The position numbers were made by a program, and so were the translations under genes. The notes under the pieces were generated by a model that was not told the DNA's origin, did not search any database, and saw only the letters and a list, made by a program, of their open reading frames with translations. A DNA stretch of 64,000 nucleotides from positions 1 to 64,000 of the forward strand of contig NZ_AVPT01000012.1 of assembly GCF_000768335.1 (NCBI RefSeq). Reading direction: 5' to 3'. Source of the stretch: Lysobacter arseniciresistens ZS79 (GTDB lineage: Bacteria > Pseudomonadota > Gammaproteobacteria > Xanthomonadales > Xanthomonadaceae). This document shows positions 19,887 through 29,512 of this stretch, piece after piece (positions within the stretch are counted from its first letter, which is position 1; each line of letters opens with the position of its first letter).

Positions 19887-21581
19887 ATGTGTTCGATCCT
19901 CGGCATCTTCGGCCTCGCTCCCGGCGACGACCTTCCACGCCTGCGCCGCGAGGCGCTGGAGCATTCACAGCGACAGCGCCATCGCGGCCCCGACTGGAGC
20001 GGCGTGCACGCCGACGACGGCGCGATCCTCGTCCACGAGCGACTGGCGATTGTTGATCCCGCCGGTGGCGCCCAGCCGATCCGCTCGGCCGACGGCCGGC
20101 TCGTGCTCGCCGTCAACGGCGAGATCTACAACCACCGCGAGCTGCAGGGCGCGCTGGCGCAGCCGTACGACTTCCAGACCGGTTCCGACTGCGAGGTCAT
20201 CAACGCCCTGTACGCGCAGGACGACGACATCGCCGCCTGGCTCGACCGGCTCAACGGCATCTTCGCCTTCGCCCTGTGGGACCGCGAGGGCAGCCGCTAC
20301 CTGATCGCCCGCGACCCGATCGGCGTCTGCCCGCTGTACTGGGGCCACGATGGCAACGGCCGGCTGTGGGTGGCTTCGGAGATGAAGGCGCTGGCCGGCA
20401 CCTGCAGCGACGTCGCCCAGTTCCCGCCCGGTCATTTCTACGACAGCGCGACCGGCCAGCTGCAGCCCTATTACCGGCGGCCGTGGCGTGCGCACGACGC
20501 CACCGCCGGCGTGCAGGTGGCGCCCGATGAGCTGCGCGAGGCGTTCGAGCGTGCCGTGCACCGCCAGATGATGACCGACGTGCCGTACGGCGTGCTGCTG
20601 TCGGGTGGCCTCGACTCGTCGCTGGTCGCCGCCTGCGCCGCACGGTTCGCCCGCCGTCGCATCGAGGAGGACGACCGCGCCGAGGCCTGGTGGCCACGCC
20701 TGCACTCGTTCGCGATCGGCCTGGAAGGCTCGCCGGACCTGGCCGCCGCCGAGGTCGCCGCGCAGGCGCTGGGCACCGTCCACCACGGCTTCACCTACAC
20801 CATCGAGGAGGGGCTGGACGCGCTGCCGGACGTGATCCGCCACGTCGAGACCTACGATGTGACGACGATCCGCGCCTCCACCCCGATGTACCTGCTGGCG
20901 CGGCGGATCAAGGCGATGGGCGTGAAGATGGTGCTGTCGGGCGAGGGCAGCGACGAGATCTTCGGCGGCTACCTGTACTTCCACAAGGCGCCCAACGCGC
21001 GCGAGTTCCATGACGAGCTGGTGCGCAAGCTCGACGCGCTGCACAACTACGACTGCCTGCGCGCCAACAAGTCGATGATGGCGTGGGGCGTGGAGGCGCG
21101 CGTGCCGTTCCTCGACGTCGAGTTCCTCGACGTGGCGATGCGGATGGACGCGAGCGCGAAGATGGTCGGCGTCGGCCCGGACGGCCGCCTGCGGATCGAG
21201 AAGACCGTGCTGCGCGAGGCCTTCGACGGCTACCTGCCGGACTCCATCCTCTGGCGGCAGAAGGAGCAGTTCAGCGACGGCGTCGGCTACGGCTGGATCG
21301 ACTCGCTCAAGGCCCATGCCGGGGCGCACGTCGGCGACCGCGAGTTCGCCGCCGCGGCGAGCCGGTTCCCGGTCAACCCGCCGCAGAGCAAGGAGGCGTA
21401 CTTCTACCGCCGCATCTTCGAGCGGCTGTTCCCCGGCGAGGCCTGCGCGCAGACCGTGCCCGGCGGCAAGTCGATTGCCTGCTCGTCACCGGCGGCGATC
21501 GCGTGGGATGCCGCGTTCGCGAATGCCGCCGATCCGTCGGGCCGGGCGGTTGCGGGGGTGCACCGGGCGGCGCTGGCGTGA
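19887..21581 (+). CDS. asnB: Asparagine synthase (glutamine-hydrolysing)
   Basis: Makes asparagine from aspartate, ATP and glutamine. The 564-residue protein has the N-terminal class-II amidotransferase domain with nucleophile C2 (MCSILGIFG), the glutaminase residues RHRGPDWSG and NGEIYNH, and the synthetase domain with PP-loop SGGLDSS (about residue 240) and SGEGSDEIFGGY. E. coli AsnB has 554 residues. ATG 19887 follows AAGGA. It is transcribed behind the Asn-rich attenuator. No terminator is visible after it; the convergent lipoprotein gene ends 41 bp on. Confidence 0.96.
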   Translation: MCSILGIFGLAPGDDLPRLRREALEHSQRQRHRGPDWSGVHADDGAILVHERLAIVDPAGGAQPIRSADGRLVLAVNGEIYNHRELQGALAQPYDFQTGSDCEVINALYAQDDDIAAWLDRLNGIFAFALWDREGSRYLIARDPIGVCPLYWGHDGNGRLWVASEMKALAGTCSDVAQFPPGHFYDSATGQLQPYYRRPWRAHDATAGVQVAPDELREAFERAVHRQMMTDVPYGVLLSGGLDSSLVAACAARFARRRIEEDDRAEAWWPRLHSFAIGLEGSPDLAAAEVAAQALGTVHHGFTYTIEEGLDALPDVIRHVETYDVTTIRASTPMYLLARRIKAMGVKMVLSGEGSDEIFGGYLYFHKAPNAREFHDELVRKLDALHNYDCLRANKSMMAWGVEARVPFLDVEFLDVAMRMDASAKMVGVGPDGRLRIEKTVLREAFDGYLPDSILWRQKEQFSDGVGYGWIDSLKAHAGAHVGDREFAAAASRFPVNPPQSKEAYFYRRIFERLFPGEACAQTVPGGKSIACSSPAAIAWDAAFANAADPSGRAVAGVHRAALA

Positions 21582-21622
21582 AAGACGGCACGACGCGCAT
21601 GGATCGACCATGCGCATCGCGG

Positions 21623-22165
21623 CTATTCGAGGGCGTACGAGCTCCCGGCCCACCTGATCGAGTCGAAATCCCCGCATTGCAGGCATTTGTACCAGCGGAC
21701 CTCGTCACCCTGCGCGAGCAGTGCGCTGAAACCGGCCGTGCCGGACTGGGTGAAGTGATGCAGCAACCGCCCGTCCCGGGTGATGGCGAGGAAGCGGCCG
21801 CGGCTGCCGTCATTGGCGGCAAAGACGCCGACGAAGAAGTCCTCGTCGGTGCCGTCGCCGTCAAGGTCAGCCGTGAGCGAGAGCGACAACCCCGAGTCGT
21901 GGAACTCCGAAAGCCCACCAGGCTCGACGCGGGATTCCAGCATTCTCGCGCCGAGTGCATCGGCACGGCTCCAGGAAGAATCGAACCGTGCGACATCGAT
22001 TCCGTGGACGATGCGCGAAACCGGCTCGAACTCCATGGCGTACCACCAGGCAGCGGCCGGGGTCGACTCGGCATGGCCGGGATCCACACCGTCCGACCGG
22101 CAGCCCGCCAGCGAAAAGGCGACCGACAGCGTGAGCGCCGCGCCAGCAAATTTACCAATCGACAT
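21623..22165 (-). CDS. Putative lipoprotein with a DxDxDG calcium-binding-like stretch
   Basis: A 180-residue lipoprotein: MSIGKFAGAALTLSVAFSLAGC gives a clear lipobox, and Arg-Ser follows the Cys. The mature part has TADLDGDGTDEDFF, resembling an FG-GAP/VCBS-type calcium loop, and a late KCLQC pair. The family is not recognised. ATG 22165 has a strong ribosome-binding site (GGGAGG) and overlaps the 3' end of the upstream M15-like gene by 14 bp, so the two are translationally coupled. The pairing of a putative peptidoglycan hydrolase with a lipoprotein recalls effector-immunity pairs. Confidence 0.75.
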   Translation of the reverse strand: MSIGKFAGAALTLSVAFSLAGCRSDGVDPGHAESTPAAAWWYAMEFEPVSRIVHGIDVARFDSSWSRADALGARMLESRVEPGGLSEFHDSGLSLSLTADLDGDGTDEDFFVGVFAANDGSRGRFLAITRDGRLLHHFTQSGTAGFSALLAQGDEVRWYKCLQCGDFDSIRWAGSSYALE

Positions 22166-22622
22166 GCCAGTGCCTCCCGCTGGCTGCATGGGGTTCGCGC
22201 AGCACCGAGGCGCCGAGCTCGTTGATCCTCGCCTCAATCGCGTCGAGTTGCTGGTGACTGCCGACAGGCCAGCTGATGTCGCGCGCGGTATTGGACAGGT
22301 GATTCGATACCAGCGCGCCGCGGGCGCGGGCCTCTTCGATCAGGCGTTCGAACTCGTCCACCGTTTCACGCTCGGAGGCACTGGGATTGCGAAGCAGCCA
22401 GCGGTCCATTTTCTCGATGTGCCGGGTCTGACGGTAGGTTCTCAGGAACTCGGTACGACTGGCCCTGATTCGCTGGGCCATGAGTTCAGCCTGCCGTCGT
22501 ATCGTACGGGCACGCCCGGTGACTCGAATCCTGGCGGATGGATATTCCCGCTGGACGATCGAGATGAGCTGGTCGATGTTCGCGGGACGCACCTGCGCGG
22601 TGCGTTCGATGGTTGCCTGCAT
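22152..22622 (-). CDS. Small putative zinc peptidase of the M15/DD-peptidase fold
   Basis: A 156-residue protein without signal peptide or membrane segment. The pattern VSNHLSNTARDISWP (H108, D115) plus the C-terminal GRHWHVDW (H151/H153) resembles the SxHxxGxAxD...HWH zinc ligands of M15 D,D-peptidases, with RVTGRARTIRRQAELM upstream matching the usual Arg region. The canonical Gly of the first motif is absent. It could hydrolyse peptidoglycan peptides or be a non-catalytic relative. AAGGAG precedes the ATG with a 5-nt gap. It lies between the alcohol dehydrogenase and the overlapping lipoprotein gene. Confidence 0.65.
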   Translation of the reverse strand: MQATIERTAQVRPANIDQLISIVQREYPSARIRVTGRARTIRRQAELMAQRIRASRTEFLRTYRQTRHIEKMDRWLLRNPSASERETVDEFERLIEEARARGALVSNHLSNTARDISWPVGSHQQLDAIEARINELGASVLREPHAASGRHWHVDW

Positions 22623-22743
22623 ACCTTCTCCTTGGCATCAGCAAATTCGACTGTTGGTGCAGCCATGTCGTGGCCGGAATCTTCCACGCCAGCCGCGGCA
22701 ACGCTAGCACAAGGCGTTGCGTTCGCGGTTGCCGTCGCCTGGA

Positions 22744-23796
22744 TCAATCGACCAGCGACGCGCAGTCGATCACGAACCGGTATTTCACGTCGCTGCGCTG
22801 CATCCGCTCGTAGGCCTCGTCGATCCGTTGCACCGGGATCATCTCGATCTCCGACACGATGCCGTGCTCGGCGCAGAAGTCGAGCATTTCCTGGGTTTCG
22901 GCGATGCCGCCGATCAGCGAGCCGGCGATCGAGCGGCGGCCGAAGATCAGCTGGCCGATGTTCGGGGTCGGGTGCGGGTGCTCGGGCACGCCGACCAGAC
23001 ACAGGGTGCCGTCGCGCTTGAGCAGGGCGGTGAGCTGGTCGAGGTCGTGGCTGGCGGCGACGGTGTCGAGGATGAAGTCGAAGCTGCCGGCATGCTGCTT
23101 CACCTCGTCGGCGTTGCGCGAGTTGACCACCTCGTGCGCGCCGAGGTCGCGGGCGTCCTGGCGCTTGCTTTCGGAGGTGGTGAAGGCAACCACGTGCGCG
23201 CCCATCGCGCGGGCGAGCTTCAGGCCCATGTGGCCGAGCCCGCCGATGCCGACGATGCCGACCTTCTGGCCGGGGCCGACGTTCCAGTGGCGCAGCGGCG
23301 AATACGTGGTGATGCCTGCGCACAGCAGCGGCGCGACCGCGGCGAGCTGCTCGGCGGGATGGCCGATCTTCAGCACGAAACGCTCGCTGACGACGATCCG
23401 CTCCGAGTAACCGCCCAGCGTGTGGCCGGGCGGATCCTGCGTGCGACCGTTGTAGGTGCCGGTGAAGCCGCGCTCGCAGTACTGCTCCAGCCCGTCGCCG
23501 CAGGCCGCGCACTGCTGGCAGCTGTCGACCATGCAGCCGACGCCGACGGTGTCGCCCACCCCGAAGCGGGTGACCGCCTCACCGACCGCGCTGACCTGGC
23601 CGACGATCTCGTGGCCGGGCACGCACGGGTAGCGGGTGCCGCCCCACTCGGAACGGACCGTATGCAGGTCGGAATGGCAGACGCCGCAGTAGGCGATGTC
23701 GATCTGTACGTCGTGCGGGCCGGGTGCGCGGCGCTGGATCAGCATCGGTTCCAGCGGCTTGTCGCCGGCATGTGCGCCGTAGGCGTTGGTGGTCAT
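22744..23796 (-). CDS. Zinc-dependent alcohol dehydrogenase (YahK/CAD type)
   Basis: A 350-residue cytoplasmic medium-chain dehydrogenase, probably an NADPH-dependent aldehyde reductase. Catalytic zinc ligands are in GVCHSDLHTVRSEWG and PGHEIVG; structural zinc cysteines in SCQQCAACGDGLEQYC; the nucleotide-binding loop is GIGGLGHMGLKLARAMG. Length and motif spacing match E. coli YahK (349). The frame extends to 23832, but ATG 23796 follows GGAG and starts with the family-like MTTNAYGAHAGDKPL. The gene is downstream of parC in the same direction, with a 69-bp gap. Confidence 0.9.
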   Translation of the reverse strand: MTTNAYGAHAGDKPLEPMLIQRRAPGPHDVQIDIAYCGVCHSDLHTVRSEWGGTRYPCVPGHEIVGQVSAVGEAVTRFGVGDTVGVGCMVDSCQQCAACGDGLEQYCERGFTGTYNGRTQDPPGHTLGGYSERIVVSERFVLKIGHPAEQLAAVAPLLCAGITTYSPLRHWNVGPGQKVGIVGIGGLGHMGLKLARAMGAHVVAFTTSESKRQDARDLGAHEVVNSRNADEVKQHAGSFDFILDTVAASHDLDQLTALLKRDGTLCLVGVPEHPHPTPNIGQLIFGRRSIAGSLIGGIAETQEMLDFCAEHGIVSEIEMIPVQRIDEAYERMQRSDVKYRFVIDCASLVD

Positions 23797-23865
23797 GGGG
23801 TGGCTCCGGAGGGGGAGGGGCGATTCTCTCACCCCCGCCTTTCCGCCCGGTCAACGCCGTCGCGG

Positions 23866-26109
23866 TTACTCGACCGAAAGCCCTTCGACCTTCTGCCAAC
23901 CGCGCGGCAACAATCCACCACGCGTCGCCCGCGCGCCGACGTAGCCGTCGAGGTCCTTCCACGGCAGCGTCATCGTGCGGGCGCCGGACTTCACCGACAG
24001 CGTGCCGCCCGGCGCAACCACCGCCACCGCGACCACGCGCTCGGTGCCGAGCTTGGCCTTGGGGATGTCGATAAGCTTGTTGCCCTTGCCCTTGTCGAGC
24101 TCCGGCAGCTCGGACACCGGGAACGCCAGCAGGTGCCCGGCGCTGGTGGCGACGACGACGCGGTCCTGTTCGACATCGCCGACCTGTGCCGGCTGCACCA
24201 CCTTCGCGTTGGGCGTCAGCGACAGCATTGCCTTGCCGGCCTTGTTGCGGCTGGTGAGGTTCTCGAAGCGGGTCACGAAGCCGTAGCCGTGGCTGGACGC
24301 GAGCACGAAACGGGTGTCGTTGTCGCCGCTGGCCACCGCCTGGAACGACGCACCCGGCGCCGGCGAGAAGCGCCCGGTCAGCGGTTCGCCGTTGCCGCGC
24401 GCCGACGGCAGGCTGTGGACGATGGTCGAGTAGCTGCGGCCGGTGGAGTCGAGGAACGCCACCTGCTGGTTGCTGCGCGCACGGGCGTAGGCCTGCAGCT
24501 CGTCGCCCTCGCGGTAGCTGAGCGCGGCGGCGTCGACGTCGAAGCCCTTGGCCGCGCGCACCCAGCCCTTTTCGCTGACGACCACGGTCATCGGTTCGCT
24601 TGGCGCCAGGTCGGTCTCCGACAGCGCCTGCGCGGCACCCCGGGCGACCAGCGGCGAGCGGCGGGCGTCGCCGAACTTCTTCGCGTCGGCCAGCAGCTCG
24701 TCCTTGATCAGCTTGCGCAGCTTGGCCTTGCTGCCCAGCGTCGCGACCAGCTTCTCGCGCTCGGCCTCCAGCTCGGCCTGCTCGCCGCGGATTTTCATCT
24801 CCTCCAGCCGCGCCAGCTGCCGCAGCCGGGTTTCGAGGATGTAGTCGGTCTGCTCCTCGCTGAGCTCGAAGCGCTTCATCAGGACGGGTTTGGGCTCGTC
24901 CTCGGTGCGGATGATGCGGATCACTTCGTCGAGGTTGAGGAAGGCGACCAGCAGGCCTTCCAGCAGGTGCAGGCGGCGCTCGACCTTCTCCAGCCGGTGG
25001 GTCAGGCGGCGGGTCACGGTGTCGGCGCGGAACTGCAGCCACTCCGACAGGAACGCCTTCAGGCTCTTCACCTGCGGGCGGCCGTCGAGGCCGATCACGT
25101 TGAAGTTGACCCGGAAGCTCTTCTCCAGGTCCGTGGTGGCGAACAGGTGGCCCATCAGCTGGTCGATGTCGACCCGGTTGCTGCGCGGGACCAGCACGAT
25201 GCGGGTCGGGTTGGCGTGGTCGGACTCGTCGCGGATGTCCTCCAGCCACGGCAGCTTCTTGGCGCGCATCTGGGTGGCGATCTGCTCGATCACCTTGCTC
25301 GGCGAGACCTGGTGCGGCAGGGCGGTGACGACGATGTTGGCGCCGTCCTTTTCGAACACCGCGCGCGCCCGGACGCTGCCGTTGCCGCTTTCGTACATCG
25401 ACACCAGGTCGGCGCGCGGGGTGATGATCTCGGCCTCGGTCGGGTAATCCGGGCCGAGCACGTGCTCGCACAGGTCACGCGTCGTCGCGTCGGGGTCTTC
25501 CAGCAGCCGGACGCAGGCGCTGACGACCTCGTTGAGGTTGTGCGGCGGCACGTCGGTGGCCATGCCGACGGCGATGCCGGTGGTGCCGTTGAGCAGCAGG
25601 TGTGGCAACCGCGCCGGCATCCACGAGGGTTCTTCCAGCGTGCCGTCGAAGTTCGGGTCCCAGTCGACCGTGCCGTGGGCGAGCTCACCCAGCAGTATCT
25701 CGGCGATCGGGGTCAGCTTGGACTCGGTGTAGCGCATCGCCGCGAACGACTTGGGGTCGTCGGAGGAACCGAAGTTGCCCTGGCCCTCGATCAGCGGATA
25801 GCGGTACGAGAACGGCTGCGCCATCAGCACCATCGCCTCGTAGCAGGCGCTGTCGCCATGGGGGTGGAACTTGCCGATGACGTCGCCGACGGTGCGCGCG
25901 GACTTCTTGGGCTTGCTGGCGGCGTTGAGGCCGAGCTCGCTCATCGAGTAGATGATGCGGCGCTGCACCGGCTTGAGCCCGTCGCCGAGGAACGGCAGGG
26001 CGCGGTCCAGCACCACGTACATCGAGTAGTCGAGGTAGGCGCGCTCGGCATACTCGCGCAGGGGGATCTGTTCGAAACCGTGGAAGGTCGGACGTACGGA
26101 TTCAGTCAT
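23866..26109 (-). CDS. parC: DNA topoisomerase IV subunit A
   Basis: Cleavage/religation subunit of topoisomerase IV, which decatenates chromosomes. 747 residues, close to E. coli ParC (752). The active-site Tyr is Y127 (FAAMRYTES). The quinolone-resistance region [10 protein letters not shown] carries Ser87 and Glu91, the wild-type residues equivalent to E. coli S80 and E84. A degenerate C-terminal beta-pinwheel follows from about residue 500. No ribosome-binding site is evident before ATG 26109. Upstream on the same strand is rnk. Confidence 0.96.
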   Translation of the reverse strand: MTESVRPTFHGFEQIPLREYAERAYLDYSMYVVLDRALPFLGDGLKPVQRRIIYSMSELGLNAASKPKKSARTVGDVIGKFHPHGDSACYEAMVLMAQPFSYRYPLIEGQGNFGSSDDPKSFAAMRYTESKLTPIAEILLGELAHGTVDWDPNFDGTLEEPSWMPARLPHLLLNGTTGIAVGMATDVPPHNLNEVVSACVRLLEDPDATTRDLCEHVLGPDYPTEAEIITPRADLVSMYESGNGSVRARAVFEKDGANIVVTALPHQVSPSKVIEQIATQMRAKKLPWLEDIRDESDHANPTRIVLVPRSNRVDIDQLMGHLFATTDLEKSFRVNFNVIGLDGRPQVKSLKAFLSEWLQFRADTVTRRLTHRLEKVERRLHLLEGLLVAFLNLDEVIRIIRTEDEPKPVLMKRFELSEEQTDYILETRLRQLARLEEMKIRGEQAELEAEREKLVATLGSKAKLRKLIKDELLADAKKFGDARRSPLVARGAAQALSETDLAPSEPMTVVVSEKGWVRAAKGFDVDAAALSYREGDELQAYARARSNQQVAFLDSTGRSYSTIVHSLPSARGNGEPLTGRFSPAPGASFQAVASGDNDTRFVLASSHGYGFVTRFENLTSRNKAGKAMLSLTPNAKVVQPAQVGDVEQDRVVVATSAGHLLAFPVSELPELDKGKGNKLIDIPKAKLGTERVVAVAVVAPGGTLSVKSGARTMTLPWKDLDGYVGARATRGGLLPRGWQKVEGLSVE

Positions 26110-26139
26110 GCGGGAGGTTCGGTCCTGGGCGGCCGGGGT

Positions 26140-26556
26140 TCAGCGGTGCAGTTCGCCGGAGGCCTCGGGCTGGTAGGCGATCGACAGCACCTGCAGGCTC
26201 ACGGTGCGCCCGCCCGGGACGGGCCATTCGATGGTGTCGCCCACGCGCAGGCCGAGCAGGGCGCTGCCGACCGGCGCCAGGATCGAGACCCGGTCGGCCT
26301 GGCCGTTGACGTCGCGCGGGTAGACCAGGGTCAGCTCGCGCTCCTGGCCCTGGTCGCCGCCGTCCATCACGCGGAAGCGGGCGGTGGAGTTCATGGTGAT
26401 GACGTCGGCCGGCATCTGCGCCGGCTCGAGGATCTGCGCACGCGACAGCTCGGCTTCCAGCGCGGAGGTATCGAGGTCGGCGCTGCCGGGAGCTTCGAGC
26501 AGCGCTTCGAGGCGCTCGCAATCCAGGCGCGAAACGAGAATGGTGGGGGCGGTCAT
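26140..26556 (-). CDS. rnk: Regulator of nucleoside diphosphate kinase (GreA/GreB family)
   Basis: A 138-residue Rnk-like protein: an N-terminal short helical region (SRLDCERLEALLEAP) and a C-terminal GreA/GreB FKBP-like domain (YPRDVNGQADRVSILAPVGSALLGLRVGDTIEWPVPGG). Rnk binds RNA polymerase but lacks the long coiled coil needed for transcript cleavage. ATG 26556 has TTGGAG at a 7-nt gap and is preferred over ATG 26574. It is followed by parC after 30 bp. Confidence 0.9.
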   Translation of the reverse strand: MTAPTILVSRLDCERLEALLEAPGSADLDTSALEAELSRAQILEPAQMPADVITMNSTARFRVMDGGDQGQERELTLVYPRDVNGQADRVSILAPVGSALLGLRVGDTIEWPVPGGRTVSLQVLSIAYQPEASGELHR

Positions 26557-26708
26557 GCGTGGGCTCCAATGCATGCGGGCGACGCAAGATGCGCCGCCCG
26601 CGACTGGAGTGAGTCTACTCCAGACCCCGGCCGCGGCGCAGTGGGGGCGTCGGCGGCATCTCCCGGGGCGTCATTGCCGCCGCCCCGCGCGATCCGGTGA
26701 AGGAAGTG

Positions 26709-26737
26709 TTGACATCGCCACCGCCGCCCGCCAATAT
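26709..26737 (+). promoter_or_regulatory. Promoter of tRNA-Leu (TTGACA-17-CAATAT)
   Basis: A consensus -35 (TTGACA, 26709-26714) and CAATAT (26732-26737) at 17-bp spacing, with a GC-rich discriminator (GCGCGG) before the likely start near 26744. GC-rich discriminators are typical of stringently controlled stable-RNA promoters. Confidence 0.75.
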
Positions 26738-26768
26738 GCGCGGCCCGCACAGCAACAACGTGCGGTTT

Positions 26769-26855
26769 GCCCAGGTGGCGGAATTGGTAGACGCACTAGC
26801 TTCAGGTGCTAGCGGGGGCAACTCCGTGGAGGTTCGAGTCCTCTCCTGGGCACCA
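26769..26855 (+). tRNA. tRNA-Leu (anticodon CAG)
   Basis: An 87-nt class II tRNA: acceptor stem GCCCAGG pairing with CCTGGGC, D-arm, anticodon stem CTAGC/GCTAG with loop TTCAGGT (anticodon CAG, reading CUG), a long variable arm, T-arm GGTTCGAGTCC, and an encoded CCA end (26853-26855). Confidence 0.97.
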
Positions 26856-26892
26856 AACACCGACCGGTGACTACCGCACCGGACACACGAAG

Positions 26893-26916
26893 AACCCCGC
26901 TCCGGCGGGGTTTTTT
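26893..26916 (+). terminator. Rho-independent terminator of tRNA-Leu
   Basis: AACCCCGC-TCCG-GCGGGGTT (26893-26912) followed by TTTTTT, 37 bp after the tRNA. Confidence 0.9.
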
Positions 26917-26989
26917 GTTGCCCCGGCGCCTGCCCGGACGCGCACGCGGCCGCACGGGGCGTTGACGGTCGGCGTGTACCATCGCTTCG

Positions 26990-29464
26990 ATGAACAAACC
27001 CCCCAGCAAGCGCGGCGCGAAAGCCCGCAAGTCGCCCGGCAAGGCCGGTGGTCAGAAGGCCGGAGGCGCGAAGGCACCGGCGTCGCGCAGCGGCGGAGCG
27101 AAGGCCGCCGGCGGCCGCGGCAAGCCGGCAGGCAAAAAGCCCGGCTGGCTCCCCGAACCGCCCCCGCGCGGCGCTCGCAAACCACCGCTGGCGCCGCTCC
27201 ACGGCGAGCCCCAGCGCGGCAAGGATGGCCGGCCGGCCGACCCGTATGCCGACCGCGAGGCCGCGCGCTACGAACAGCCGATCGCCAGCCGCGAGATGAT
27301 CCTGCAGCTGCTGTCGGCGTCCGACGGCCCGATCGAGGCCGAGGCGCTGGCGGAGAAGCTCGGGCTGACCGCGCCGGACCGCTTCGACGCGCTGACCGCG
27401 CGCCTGCGGGCGATGGTCCGCGATGGCCAGCTGCTGCAGAACCGCCGCGGCGGGTTCGTGCCCGCCGAACAGGTCGACCTGGTGGCCGGCAGCGTGATCG
27501 CCAACCCGGACGGTTTCGGCTTCCTGCGGCCGGACGCGGGCGGCGACGACCTGTTCCTGCCGCCGTACGAGATGCGCAAGGTCATGCATGGCGACCGCGT
27601 GCTGGCCAGCATCACCGGCATGGACCGGCGCGGCCGCCAGGAAGGCGCGATCGTCGAGGTGCTCGAGCGTCGTCTGAGCCGGATGATCGGCCGCTACATC
27701 CTCGACGACGGTGTGAGCTACGTGGAGCCGGACGATCGCCGGATCCAGCGCAACGTGCTGATCCCGCCGGAAAGCCGCGGCGACGCGCAGGCCGGGCAGC
27801 TCGTCGTGTGCGAGCTGACACGCGCCCCCGACGCCCGCCGGCCACCGATGGGCCGGGTGCTGACCGTGCTCGGCGAGCGCCTGACCGCTTCGCTCGCGGT
27901 GCAGGCCGCGATCCACGGCCACGACATCCCGCACGAGTTCCCGCAGCCGGTGCTCGACCAGGCCGCCGCGGTGCCGCTGGACGTGCCGGATGCGGATGCG
28001 CGCGGCCGCGTCGACATCCGGGACCTGCCGCTGGTCACCATCGACGGCGAGGACGCCAAGGACTTCGACGACGCGGTCTGGTGCGAGCCGAACCGCGAGG
28101 GCTTCCGCCTCGTCGTCGCGATCGCCGACGTGTCGCACTACGTCCGCCCCGGCACGCCGCTGGACGACGAGGCGCAGAAGCGCGCGACCTCGGTGTATTT
28201 CCCGGGCTTCGTCGTGCCGATGCTGCCGGAGACGCTGTCCAACGGCATCTGCTCGCTCAAACCCAGGGTCGACCGCCTGTGCTTCGTCTGCGACATGCAG
28301 ATCGACCGCAAGGGCGAGGTGACCGGGTCGAAGTTCTACGAGGCGGTGATGCATTCGCACGCGCGCCTGACCTACACCCAGGTCTGGAACGCGGTCGGCG
28401 ACGATGCCAGCGACGAGGACCGCGAGGACGCGCTGGGCCGGATCGGCACGTTGCTGCCGCAGGTGCAGCGCCTGCACCAGCTCTACCAGGTGCTGGCGAA
28501 GGCGCGCGCCAGGCGCGGTGCGATCGAATTCGAGTCCAGCGAGGTGCGCTTCGTGCTCGGGCCGAAGGGCGAGGTCACCCAGGCCGGCATGATCCTGCGC
28601 AACGACGCACACAAGCTGATCGAGGAATGCATGATCGCGGCCAACGTCGAGGCCGCGAAGTTCCTGATCGAAGCGGAAGTGCCGGCGCCGTACCGCATCC
28701 ACGACCGCCCGCCGGAGCAGAAGTACGCCGACCTGCTGGAGTTCCTCAAGGAGTTCAAGCTGCGCATGCCGCCGTGGACGAAGGTGCAGCCGCGCGACTT
28801 CACCAGCCTGCTGAAGAACATCCGCGAGCGCGCCGACTCGACCCTGATCGAATCGGTGCTGCTGCGCAGCCAGTCGCTGGCGGTGTACCAGCCCGAGAAC
28901 GTCGGCCATTTCGGCCTGGCGCTGGAGGCCTACGCCCACTTCACCTCGCCGATCCGGCGTTACCCGGACCTGCTGGTGCACCGGGCGATCAAGCATGCGC
29001 TGAGCGGGAAGAAGCCGGAGAAGTTCAAGTACTCGCCCAGCGACATGGCCCAGCTCGCGCTGCAGTGCTCGGAACGCTCGCGCCGGGCGGAGGAAGCCGA
29101 ACGCGAGGTCGACGAGCGCTACCGCGCGGCGTGGATGGAGCAGCATGTCGGCGGCGAGTTCGACGGCGTGATCAGCGGCGTGACCAGTTTCGGCCTGTTC
29201 GTCGAACTGGACCAGTCGAAGGTCAACGGGCTGATCCACGTGACCCAATTGCCGCACGACTACTACCACTTCGACCCGATCCGCAAGACGCTGACCGGCG
29301 AGCGCCACGGCCGCGAATTCCGTCTCGGCGACCGCGTCAGCATCATCGTGATGAAGGCCAGCGTGGAGGAGCGCAAGATCGATTTCAGGCTGGTCGAGGA
29401 GCGCGGGGCCAAGCCGCTGCCCGAGCGTGGCAAGCCGGCGAAGCGGGTGAAGCAGAAGTACTAG
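26990..29464 (+). CDS. rnr: Ribonuclease R
   Basis: Processive 3'-5' exoribonuclease of the RNB family that degrades structured RNA. 824 residues: basic Lys/Ala/Gly-rich N-terminal tail (1-60), winged-helix and cold-shock domains (about 90-330), RNB catalytic domain with the Asp cluster in TIDGEDAKDFDDAVW (about 349-364), and a C-terminal S1 domain (VGGEFDGVISGVTSFGLFVEL). The Lys-rich tail is at the N-terminus, whereas E. coli RNase R has its basic tail at the C-terminus. TACCAT lies 7 nt before the ATG and no ribosome-binding site is seen. rlmB follows, as in E. coli. Confidence 0.96.
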   Translation: MNKPPSKRGAKARKSPGKAGGQKAGGAKAPASRSGGAKAAGGRGKPAGKKPGWLPEPPPRGARKPPLAPLHGEPQRGKDGRPADPYADREAARYEQPIASREMILQLLSASDGPIEAEALAEKLGLTAPDRFDALTARLRAMVRDGQLLQNRRGGFVPAEQVDLVAGSVIANPDGFGFLRPDAGGDDLFLPPYEMRKVMHGDRVLASITGMDRRGRQEGAIVEVLERRLSRMIGRYILDDGVSYVEPDDRRIQRNVLIPPESRGDAQAGQLVVCELTRAPDARRPPMGRVLTVLGERLTASLAVQAAIHGHDIPHEFPQPVLDQAAAVPLDVPDADARGRVDIRDLPLVTIDGEDAKDFDDAVWCEPNREGFRLVVAIADVSHYVRPGTPLDDEAQKRATSVYFPGFVVPMLPETLSNGICSLKPRVDRLCFVCDMQIDRKGEVTGSKFYEAVMHSHARLTYTQVWNAVGDDASDEDREDALGRIGTLLPQVQRLHQLYQVLAKARARRGAIEFESSEVRFVLGPKGEVTQAGMILRNDAHKLIEECMIAANVEAAKFLIEAEVPAPYRIHDRPPEQKYADLLEFLKEFKLRMPPWTKVQPRDFTSLLKNIRERADSTLIESVLLRSQSLAVYQPENVGHFGLALEAYAHFTSPIRRYPDLLVHRAIKHALSGKKPEKFKYSPSDMAQLALQCSERSRRAEEAEREVDERYRAAWMEQHVGGEFDGVISGVTSFGLFVELDQSKVNGLIHVTQLPHDYYHFDPIRKTLTGERHGREFRLGDRVSIIVMKASVEERKIDFRLVEERGAKPLPERGKPAKRVKQKY

Positions 29465-29477
29465 GCGGCGGGCGCCG

Positions 29478-29483
29478 TACAAT
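29478..29483 (+). promoter_or_regulatory. Candidate -10 (TACAAT) of rlmB
   Basis: TACAAT lies 29 bp before the rlmB start, in the short rnr-rlmB gap. No clear -35. rlmB may have its own promoter in addition to readthrough from rnr. Confidence 0.4.
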
Positions 29484-29512
29484 GGCGCCCCGCCTCCCAC
29501 GCCCCACGCCCC

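Noticed and set aside
22717-26700. 1327-codon open frame on the plus strand opposite alcohol dehydrogenase, parC and rnk
   Set aside because: Same GC artefact; the minus-strand genes have full catalytic motifs.
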